A stretch of DNA of 64,000 nt from an uncultured Arachnia sp. (GTDB lineage: Bacteria > Actinomycetota > Actinomycetes > Propionibacteriales > Propionibacteriaceae), in contig CANLTJ010000004.1 in the NCBI GenBank assembly GCA_947493995.1, positions 186,001 through 250,000 of the forward strand, given 5' to 3'. The position numbers and the translations under genes are program-made. How positions within the stretch are numbered: position 1 is the stretch's first letter; every line of letters begins with the position of its first letter. The notes under the pieces are model-generated. The model made no database searches, was not told the origin of the DNA, and saw only the letters and a program-made list of their open reading frames with translations. Shown one piece after another: positions 57,589 to 64,000 of this stretch.

Positions 57589-58660
57589 GGGTGGCCCCCT
57601 TGTCGCGTCGTGGTCGCTTGCTGGCGTGCGTAGTGATGTCAGCGAGCACATCTTCCAGGGCGACGTCCTTCAGGGCACGCACGCTGACCCCGCCGAGCAC
57701 CGGCAGCGTGGTGTCGTTGGTCGGGCTGCCGAAGACTGCGCCCGCCACCGCCCCGGCGAGCGGGACCAGGGAGTCGGCGTGCCGTGGGTGGGCCAGGGCA
57801 CCGAGCATGAGTTCCTCACCGCTGCGGGCGACCAGCAGGTGCGCCAGAAGGAGACCAAGGGTCTCCGGGGCCTGGTTGGCATAGGCATAGACATGGTCAA
57901 TCACGTCGCGCTCCAGGTGTGCTGCCAGATCCAGCGTGCCGCCGCCGGTACCGACGGCGGCGAGGCACTGGGCGACGACGTTTCCGCACCAACTGGCGGC
58001 GGGCATTTGGGCTGCAGCGACGGTGACGCCCTGCTCGAGGTCCGAACCGCCGATCAGGGCGGCAATGAGGGCCGCGCTGCCACGGGCGCCGTACACGCCG
58101 TCGAGGGCGTGGGTGCTTACCGCCTCATCCTCGGCGAGATCGGCGGCGGCGTCCGGATCCGCGGGGCGCAACAGCCCAGCCGCGACGGCACGCACGCATG
58201 CGATGTCGTCGAAGTAGTGCGGATTCTCCCGGCCGCTGACCGGCGGTTGGTGGCCAGCGGTGATGTTGTCCAGCGCGATCGTGGTGCCCAGCCGGGCGCG
58301 CACCGAAGCAGGGTCCGATCGGCGGATATCGGCGAGCTCAGCCCAGACGTCCTGGCCATCCTCGACCGCGGAGCCGTCCAGCCGCTGTCCGAGGTGGTGC
58401 CGCACGGCGACGACGAACCACTCGGCGTCATCGGTGGGGCCGGCGGGATCAATGAGTGACGGCGAGGAGGCCTGCAGGTACGGCGTAGGAAGGGAGCTTG
58501 ACGGAAGCGTTCGGTTGTGGTGCCACGCCTCGTTCAGGCGCACCTCACGGCGTGGCGGTAGCTGGGACAGTCGGTGCCACCATCCCGGCCACGTGATCGC
58601 GTCCCCGGCGCAGAGACCCGCAATCACCGCGCGAGTTGGATCGGGGCCGGCGCTGCTCAT
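57569..58660 (-). CDS. ADP-ribosylglycohydrolase family protein, divergent (second of three)
   Basis: A 363-residue member of the same family with altered metal motifs: GPTDDAEW where the flanking genes have TDDT/SDDT, and HPRHADSLVPLAGAVAG where they have GRDAD. One Asp pair and one late Asp remain, so metal binding may be reduced or changed. The N-terminal 75 residues (WHHNRTLPSSSLPTPYLQ) are unlike the neighbours. The ATG overlaps the first family gene by four bases. It may be a partner subunit or a paralogue with a shifted substrate. Confidence 0.82.
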   Translation of the reverse strand: MSSAGPDPTRAVIAGLCAGDAITWPGWWHRLSQLPPRREVRLNEAWHHNRTLPSSSLPTPYLQASSPSLIDPAGPTDDAEWFVVAVRHHLGQRLDGSAVEDGQDVWAELADIRRSDPASVRARLGTTIALDNITAGHQPPVSGRENPHYFDDIACVRAVAAGLLRPADPDAAADLAEDEAVSTHALDGVYGARGSAALIAALIGGSDLEQGVTVAAAQMPAASWCGNVVAQCLAAVGTGGGTLDLAAHLERDVIDHVYAYANQAPETLGLLLAHLLVARSGEELMLGALAHPRHADSLVPLAGAVAGAVFGSPTNDTTLPVLGGVSVRALKDVALEDVLADITTHASKRPRRDKGATHDHRTG

Positions 58661-59646
58661 GCGCCCCCCTGCAGTTCATCGGCGAGTTCGACCAGCTGGT
58701 CGGCCACGTCCATTGGGTGCATCCCTTTCGTTGTTTGCAGACATACTCCGGGGGCGACGGCCACGGCCGCCAGCCAGTCTTCCGGGATGGCGTCGATGCC
58801 AGCCATCGCCCCGGCGATTGCGCCGGCCATCGCCGCGATGGTGTCGGCGTCCCGGCCGAGGTTGACCGCATTGAGGATGGTCTCCTCGGCGTCGCCACGC
58901 CCGGCCAGGACCGCGGTGAACGTCAGGCCCACCGCTTCGGGGGCCAGATCCGCCCAGTAATAGCTGTGCACGGCGAGCTGGGCCACAGCCTGATGGGCGG
59001 CGGACTCCCACTCCGGGGCGGTGGCCACGACGTCGTGCGCGGTGCGCAGGCAGCGGGCGGTCCAAGAATCTGCGGGAACGACATCAACGGCCGCGGCCCA
59101 GGCGCCCTCGGCGTCGGCCCCGCCCATGGCGGCGGCGACGCCAGCGGCCACGGCCTGGCCGGCATAGATGCCCTCTCCAGCGTGACTGACAAGACCGTCC
59201 TCCCAGGCGAGGCGGGCGGCCTCGGCGGGGTTACCGGCTGCCGCGATGCCAATGGGAGCCACTCGCATGGCGAGGCCGTCGCTCCAGGAGTGGGCATGCT
59301 GTCCGGAACGGGGTGGCCGATGACCACGCTCAAGGTTGCGGATGGCTGCCATCTCGCTGAAACCGCTGCCGACGAACGCGCCTTCTTGGCCACACACCTC
59401 CTGCTGCCAGAGGTCGGCTGCAGTGTCGGCGCTGAAGTCGGCGCGATAGCGCAACAGCGCCTTCGCGGTCAGCAAAGCGTACTCGGTGTCGTCGCTGCCA
59501 AGAGGGGTGTCGGCGACGTAGCCCTCAATACGTCCCCATCGAACGGCGATCTCAGCAGGCTCCATGCCTTCCGCGGGCCGTCCCAGCGCGTCACCGGCTG
59601 CCAGCCCGGCGAGACATCCACGCGCTCGGCTCCTCATGTCCGCCAT
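58657..59646 (-). CDS. ADP-ribosylglycohydrolase family protein (first of three)
   Basis: A 329-residue protein of the compact family type. Metal motifs are SDDTEYA (Asp52, Asp53, Thr54) and NLGRDADTIAAMAGAIAGAMAG (about 265-285). RGCLAGLAAGDALGRPAEGM is the typical N-terminus. GAAGGAC before the ATG supports the start. It follows the binding-protein gene across a hairpin and is coupled to the next two genes of its family. Presumed to hydrolyse the imported glycoside. Confidence 0.92.
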   Translation of the reverse strand: MADMRSRARGCLAGLAAGDALGRPAEGMEPAEIAVRWGRIEGYVADTPLGSDDTEYALLTAKALLRYRADFSADTAADLWQQEVCGQEGAFVGSGFSEMAAIRNLERGHRPPRSGQHAHSWSDGLAMRVAPIGIAAAGNPAEAARLAWEDGLVSHAGEGIYAGQAVAAGVAAAMGGADAEGAWAAAVDVVPADSWTARCLRTAHDVVATAPEWESAAHQAVAQLAVHSYYWADLAPEAVGLTFTAVLAGRGDAEETILNAVNLGRDADTIAAMAGAIAGAMAGIDAIPEDWLAAVAVAPGVCLQTTKGMHPMDVADQLVELADELQGGA

Positions 59647-59673
59647 GTCGTCCTTCCTGTCCTGAGTAGGGTG

Positions 59674-59706
59674 GCGCGGGCCGTGGCTTGGGCCTCCGGC
59701 CCGCGC
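59674..59706 (-). terminator. Intra-operon hairpin after the binding-protein gene
   Basis: GCGCGGGCC at 59674-59682 pairs with its complement at 59698-59706 across a 15-base loop. It lies just past the binding-protein stop on the minus strand, before the first glycohydrolase gene, and likely lowers downstream expression or protects the upstream message. Confidence 0.55.
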
Positions 59707-59717
59707 TGGATGTGAGT

Positions 59718-61022
59718 TCAGCGGCGTCCGATGTCTGCCCCGCCGCTCTCCAGTTCCTCGGCGAGTTCTTCCTCAGAAATTTCATTCGCGAAGTACCGCT
59801 GGAACGCGGGCGTGGCGGTGCGATCCATGAACTCCTGGAGGCCGGGGAGACTCTGCCACGGTGCGGCGGTAAGGGAGTCCAGGCTCGCGACGGCCACATC
59901 CCAGCCTTGCTCGCCGCCTGTCTCGGCCTCCACCTCACTGAGAGCACCTTCGCTGGTGGGCACCAACCAATCGCCCAGTGCGAGCTGCGCCATGTTCTCA
60001 TCGTTGAGGAAGTACTCGATGAACTGCGCAGCTTCCTCGGGGTATTCGGACTGCGCTGCCACGGATATCGTCTGCGGATTGGCCGATTGTGTGCTGCCCT
60101 CGTCGCCTTCCAAGGGGGGTAGCGTGACCCAGTCGAAACCTTCCGGCGCCTCCTGCCCCATCTGCTGACGAAGCCAGATGGCCCCGAAGATCATGGCTGA
60201 GTTGCCAGCGTAGAAGCTGGGCAGCGCGTCTGTGGTGTTGACGGCGACCATGTCTGGATCGGCGCTCTCGTCCTCGTAGAGCATCTGGTGCACGAGTCGG
60301 GGAACTTGCAGCTCTTCCTCGCCCACCACGACGGAGGCATCCTCGCCTTCGCCCTCAACGTAGGTGCCACCGAAGCTCATCGACAGGTTCAACATGGCAT
60401 TGGCGGGCGAAGCGAGAGGAAATGCGACGCCGTAGCGGTCCTCAGTGGTCAGTTGCGCAGCGGCGTCGCGGAACTCTTCCCAGGTCCAAGGATCCTCGGG
60501 GGTGGGCACTTCCAGTCCTGCCTCCTCGAGGATCGTGCGGTTGGCCAGTGCCACCCTGGATTCCAGCAGGAAGGGTACGCCGGTGATGCCGTACTCCTCG
60601 CTTTCCACGGTGGCCCAGATGTCATCGGGGATGCCTGAGCGGAAATCGTCGGACAGCAGGGGTTCCAAATCGGCGTAGTATCCGCCGTCAACGAACACCT
60701 GTTCAGCGGCAGCCTCGTAATGAATCACATCGGGCGGGTCGCCGCCCTCGAAGGATGTGAGCAGCTGGTCATGCACCGATCCCCAGTCGCCCTGCACATA
60801 CTCCACCTGAATGTCAGGGTTCTCGGCATTCCACGCCTCGACGATGTCCTGATTGGCCTGGATGGATTCCTCCTGCCAGGCCAGGGATTGGAAGCGCAGG
60901 GTGACGGGTTCGCCACCGCTACCGCCCTCGTCCGTGGGATTGTTGGAGTCGCTCCCGCAGGCTGCGAGTATGAGGGATGCGCTCAGAGTGAGCGCTAGAA
61001 CACCGAAGTTGTGGCGTTTCAT
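59718..61022 (-). CDS. ABC transporter sugar-binding lipoprotein
   Basis: A 434-residue family 1 solute-binding protein with a lipoprotein signal peptide (LILAAC, Cys22) and a Gly/Asn/Ser tether. The first strand VTLRFQSLAWQEESIQANQDIVEAWNAENP is typical for carbohydrate binding proteins. It belongs to the operon lacI-permease-permease-binding protein, with hairpins on both sides. The ligand is unknown; the downstream glycohydrolase genes point to a glycoside or nucleoside-like compound. Confidence 0.93.
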   Translation of the reverse strand: MKRHNFGVLALTLSASLILAACGSDSNNPTDEGGSGGEPVTLRFQSLAWQEESIQANQDIVEAWNAENPDIQVEYVQGDWGSVHDQLLTSFEGGDPPDVIHYEAAAEQVFVDGGYYADLEPLLSDDFRSGIPDDIWATVESEEYGITGVPFLLESRVALANRTILEEAGLEVPTPEDPWTWEEFRDAAAQLTTEDRYGVAFPLASPANAMLNLSMSFGGTYVEGEGEDASVVVGEEELQVPRLVHQMLYEDESADPDMVAVNTTDALPSFYAGNSAMIFGAIWLRQQMGQEAPEGFDWVTLPPLEGDEGSTQSANPQTISVAAQSEYPEEAAQFIEYFLNDENMAQLALGDWLVPTSEGALSEVEAETGGEQGWDVAVASLDSLTAAPWQSLPGLQEFMDRTATPAFQRYFANEISEEELAEELESGGADIGRR

Positions 61023-61041
61023 GGGTCATGCTCCTTTCTGG

Positions 61042-61061
61042 CCGGCAGCAACAGCTGCCGG
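61042..61061 (-). terminator. Small hairpin between permease and binding-protein genes
   Basis: CCGGCAGC at 61042-61049 and its complement at 61054-61061 with the loop AACA. It stands in the 44-base gap upstream of the binding-protein start and may stabilise that message. Confidence 0.5.
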
Positions 61062-61066
61062 GTTGG

Positions 61067-61972
61067 TCAACCTTTGGTGGCGCCCGCCAGCATGCCGCCG
61101 ACCAGGCCCTTCTGGATGAAGCCGAAAAATGCGAGGCTGGGCAAGGTCGCGAGGAGTGCCCCGGCGGCTAGTGGGCCCACACGGGCCACGCCCTCCAAGC
61201 CAACGAAGCGTGCCAAAGCCAGCGGCAGCGTCTGCAGCTCCGGGTTCTTGATCAGCACGAGGGCGAAGAAGAATTCGTTCCAGGCTGTGATGAAACCGAA
61301 CAGGGTGGTGGCGACAATGCCGGGCAGGAGCAGAGGCAGCACAATCATGCGCAGCACCTGCAACTGAGAGGCCCCGTCCACCATGGCCGCCTCCTCAATG
61401 TCCCTCGGTAGCTCGCGGACATATCCCTGCAACATCCAGAGCGCGAACGGAAGAATCCATACGACGTAGATCAGCACGAGGCCGGGACGACTGTCGGTCA
61501 GTCCGACGGAGCGCAGTATGAGAAAAATCGGGATGACCAGCAGGATGAAAGGGAAGAGCTGGCTGACGAGCACCCATCCCAGGATCGGCTTCGCTGCCCG
61601 GGTGCGGAGCCGGACCACGGCATAGGCAGCCGGTAGAGCCACGAGCACCGTCAGGATCGCACTTGCCACGGCCACCACGAAACTGTTCAAGGCCGACTGT
61701 CCAAGTGCTTGCTCGCCGAATGCCTGCACGAAATTATCCAGGGTGGGACTCTCCGGAATGATCCCTGGGTGCAGCCGCATGAGGTCCCTCGGCGAGGCAA
61801 AGGAGGTGGACACCAGCCACACCAGGGGGAAGGCCAGGAAGACGAGGTAAGCAGCCAGGGCCACGTACTGCAGGGCACGCATGATCGGCGGTACCCGCTC
61901 CATGGGAGCGACGTCCCGCTGACGGCGGCGTCGCTGTACTGGAGGCGCGACGGGCAGTGTGGAGGTAGCCAT
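61067..61972 (-). CDS. ABC transporter permease, MalG type
   Basis: A 301-residue membrane subunit with about six spans and the EAA loop EEAAMVDGASQLQVLRMIVL. The N-terminus carries an Arg-rich stretch (VQRRRRQRD). Its ATG follows the stop of the other permease with no gap. Together with the binding lipoprotein it makes a CUT1-type importer that lacks its own ATPase. Confidence 0.93.
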   Translation of the reverse strand: MATSTLPVAPPVQRRRRQRDVAPMERVPPIMRALQYVALAAYLVFLAFPLVWLVSTSFASPRDLMRLHPGIIPESPTLDNFVQAFGEQALGQSALNSFVVAVASAILTVLVALPAAYAVVRLRTRAAKPILGWVLVSQLFPFILLVIPIFLILRSVGLTDSRPGLVLIYVVWILPFALWMLQGYVRELPRDIEEAAMVDGASQLQVLRMIVLPLLLPGIVATTLFGFITAWNEFFFALVLIKNPELQTLPLALARFVGLEGVARVGPLAAGALLATLPSLAFFGFIQKGLVGGMLAGATKG

Positions 61973-62893
61973 CTATGTCTCCCGGAGTTGACGTCGAAGG
62001 TAGAACAGGACGAACACGAGGACCACCAGGACCATCACGTTGCCCAGCGCTGCGGAGTAGCCGTAGTTGCCGTACCGGAAGGCCTCTTGGTACGAGAACA
62101 GCATGGGGAGCATGGTGCTCCCTCCTGGACCGCCCTTGGTGAGAACGTAGACCAAGTCGAAGGAGTTGAAGTTCCAGATGAAGTTCAGCGTCGTGATGGC
62201 CGCGATCACCCCACTGAGGTGCGGAATGGTGATATTGCGGAACCGCTTCCAGCGTCCCGCGCCGTCCATCGCTGCAGCCTCATGCAGCTCCTTCTGGACG
62301 CCCTGAAGACCGGCCAGCAAGATGACGGTCGTCACCGGAAGCCCCGCCCACACCCCGACGATGATGACGGCTGGCAGTGCGGTATTGAAATCACCGAGCC
62401 AGTTCCTACTGAGGTCAGCCATTCCCAGGCGGTAGAAGACCTCATTGAGCAGTCCAGCATCGGGTCGGTAGATCAGAGACCACATGATGCCGACGACAAC
62501 CGGGGGCATCGCCCACGGCACGACGGCGAGGATGCGCGCCAGCCAGCGGCCACGGAGCTTCTCGTTGAGCAGGAGCGCCAACCCCATGGCCAAGAAGAAC
62601 TGGATCACGGTCACCGAGATCGTCCAGACGAACCCGATCCGGAAGGACGACCAGAACATGCTGTCCGAAAACATCTCCTGATAGTTCGCCAGGCCTGTGA
62701 ACTCGTACTCAACGTCCAGTCCCGCGCGGGCGTTTGTGAACCCGAGGTAGATGCCACGCAGCAATGGATACACGCTCAGCACGAGGATGGGCAGTACCGA
62801 GGGGAGGAGTAACCACAGGGCACCAAATCTGCGTTGCTGCGTCTTGGGGGTGACGTTTCGTCGATCACCGGTGACGTTGGTGGCGGTGCTCAT
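61973..62893 (-). CDS. ABC transporter permease, MalF type
   Basis: A 306-residue membrane subunit of the same importer, with about six spans and the EAA loop HEAAAMDGAGRWKRFRNITI. The ATG overlaps the lacI stop by four bases (ATGA), so regulator and transporter are co-expressed. Confidence 0.93.
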   Translation of the reverse strand: MSTATNVTGDRRNVTPKTQQRRFGALWLLLPSVLPILVLSVYPLLRGIYLGFTNARAGLDVEYEFTGLANYQEMFSDSMFWSSFRIGFVWTISVTVIQFFLAMGLALLLNEKLRGRWLARILAVVPWAMPPVVVGIMWSLIYRPDAGLLNEVFYRLGMADLSRNWLGDFNTALPAVIIVGVWAGLPVTTVILLAGLQGVQKELHEAAAMDGAGRWKRFRNITIPHLSGVIAAITTLNFIWNFNSFDLVYVLTKGGPGGSTMLPMLFSYQEAFRYGNYGYSAALGNVMVLVVLVFVLFYLRRQLRET

Positions 62894-63924
62894 GCCAATA
62901 TTCCCCGTCGGTCACTGGATCCGCGGACGATGAGATCTGTGTGCACGCTCTGCCTCCGAGGGGCGCCGTCATAGCGGACCTGAATACGGTCGAGGAGCAT
63001 CTGACCCGCAAGACGACCGCGGTCTGCAAAGTGCAGGTCCACGCTGCTGAGCCGGGGACGCGACATCATGGCGTCGCGGCCATTGTCCATGCCAACCAGA
63101 GCGACGTCGTGAGGCACGTCCAAGCCCCGATCGATGCATGCGTTGAGAGTCCCGATGGCCAGAGGGTCGGCCGCGCACAAGATGCCGTCCGGCGATGCTC
63201 CAGAATCGAGCAGTTGAACGGCTGCCTCGTAGCCCGCATCGGGCGTGAACGCGTCAGCATGGATGACCGGCGGGGAAGCCTCCGGTTCGAATCCATCGCG
63301 AAACCCTGCCAAGCGACTCTTGGCGGGTAGCGTCCCCAGTGGACCGTTGATCATGGCGATCCTTTCGCAACCCTGTTGGCGAAGATGTTCCGTGGCCTGA
63401 CGAGCGCCGCCGCGGGCATCTGCGCCGACGGAGTCAACCTGAACTTCGCACGGAGCGGACCCGATGACAACAACGGGTACAGCGGGGGAGCGCAGCTCCT
63501 CGATGAGCGGCGCGGCAAACCGGGTGGAGGCAAGGACGACACCGTCGACATAACGTTCCCCGAGTGCATGCATCACCTTTAGTTCCTCCTCCAGTTGTCC
63601 GAAGGTGGACTCCACGAGCAGTCGCAGCCCGTGTTCACGTGCCAGATCCTGCAGGGAGCGCATGGCCTGGACGTAGGCCGGGTTGCCGATGTCATCCACA
63701 ACGAGGCTGATCTGATGGGCAGAGCGTCCGCGTAGTGACCTTGCCGCGGCGTTTCGCACGTATCCGGTGTCCAATACGGCAGCGTTGACCCGGGCGCGCA
63801 TCTCCGGGCTGACACGGCGGTCATCGTTGATGACCCGAGAAACAGACGCCACAGAGGTCCCCGCCCGCGCGGCAACGTCGGCGATTGTCGGTGCCGAGAC
63901 GTTGCGTGAAGTGGGTGCGGTCAC
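62890..63924 (-). CDS. LacI-family transcriptional regulator
   Basis: A 344-residue repressor. The helix-turn-helix TIADVAARAGTSVASVSRVIN is at residues 13-33, followed by the hinge helix region (YVRNAAARSLRG) and a periplasmic-binding-like effector domain. It is the first gene of the operon containing the importer, the three glycohydrolase-family genes, the CoA-transferase and the lyase. A perfect operator-like palindrome stands 17 bases upstream of its start, so autoregulation of the whole operon is likely. Confidence 0.94.
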   Translation of the reverse strand: MTAPTSRNVSAPTIADVAARAGTSVASVSRVINDDRRVSPEMRARVNAAVLDTGYVRNAAARSLRGRSAHQISLVVDDIGNPAYVQAMRSLQDLAREHGLRLLVESTFGQLEEELKVMHALGERYVDGVVLASTRFAAPLIEELRSPAVPVVVIGSAPCEVQVDSVGADARGGARQATEHLRQQGCERIAMINGPLGTLPAKSRLAGFRDGFEPEASPPVIHADAFTPDAGYEAAVQLLDSGASPDGILCAADPLAIGTLNACIDRGLDVPHDVALVGMDNGRDAMMSRPRLSSVDLHFADRGRLAGQMLLDRIQVRYDGAPRRQSVHTDLIVRGSSDRRGILA

Positions 63925-63940
63925 CGCGTCTCCTTACGGC

Positions 63941-63958
63941 CATGTAATGGATTACATG
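63941..63958. promoter_or_regulatory. Operator-like palindrome ahead of the lacI operon
   Basis: CATGTAATGGATTACATG has perfect 8-bp arms around GG. Its half-site spacing and its place 17 bases before the lacI start codon fit a LacI-family operator controlling the entire operon. No second copy of this sequence was noticed elsewhere in the window. Confidence 0.7.
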
Positions 63959-64000
63959 ACGAGCGTAAGTCGGATGTCTTCCGCGAGTCAAGGGTTTTGG

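Overview
The window is high-GC bacterial DNA with actinobacterial gene content: the pyrR-pyrB-pyrC order, an Eis-type acetyltransferase, a SigK/RskA-like pair, a fused glpA-glpB-glpC operon, ABC sugar importers without their own ATPase, and GTG starts. A member of the Propionibacteriaceae or a close relative is my best guess. This is inference; there is no rRNA gene to prove it, and I saw no tRNA gene, CRISPR array, insertion sequence or prophage.

Layout. 1-4.8 kb: start of gnd (cut by the window edge) and a three-gene ABC sugar importer. 4.8-6.6 kb: PAP2 phosphatase, GIY-YIG protein and two kinds of intergenic repeats. 6.6-11.5 kb: a giant secreted GH35 beta-galactosidase. 11.6-14.6 kb: pyrimidine operon (small membrane protein, pyrR, pyrB, pyrC). 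14.7-21.4 kb: housekeeping genes pepN, ligA, Eis-like acetyltransferase and rpiB. 21.4-23.9 kb: a duplicated repeat, an ECF sigma/anti-sigma pair and a DUF4397 protein with a sortase-like tail. 24-27.7 kb: a giant secreted SGNH esterase. 27.8-33.3 kb: nei-type glycosylase, then a HAD phosphatase-fold protein, a GH65 phosphorylase and an unknown 432-residue protein. 33.4-36.1 kb: two convergent secreted cell-wall hydrolases. 36.3-41.8 kb: glpA-glpB-glpC followed by an aldehyde dehydrogenase. 42.2-43.5 kb: PH-domain protein, tctA remnant and a toxin-antitoxin pair. 43.7-49.3 kb: a TctABC importer with a sialidase-fold protein and a DapA-family aldolase, divergent from a GntR regulator. 49.6-54.2 kb: gamma-glutamyltransferase and a third giant secreted enzyme, an esterase. 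54.3-63.9 kb: one long operon running lacI, two permeases, a binding protein, three ADP-ribosylglycohydrolase-family proteins, a class III CoA-transferase and a CitE-type lyase.

Two things stand out. First, five secreted proteins of unrelated enzymatic type (GH35, SGNH esterase, alpha/beta esterase, lysozyme-like, M15-like peptidase) carry the same roughly 110-135 residue module, itself a tandem duplication of a two-cysteine, Trp/Asn/Phe-rich half. I cannot assign it to a named family; because cell-wall hydrolases and polymer-degrading enzymes share it, I infer a surface-retention or wall-binding role. Second, the operon at 54.3-63.9 kb combines sugar-type uptake, three N-glycosyl-hydrolase-like proteins and a CoA-activation/lyase pair, which suggests an undescribed catabolic route for a glycosylated acid. 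The tct region also shows signs of an old tandem duplication: a decayed tctA piece and an antitoxin-start remnant flank the intact genes.
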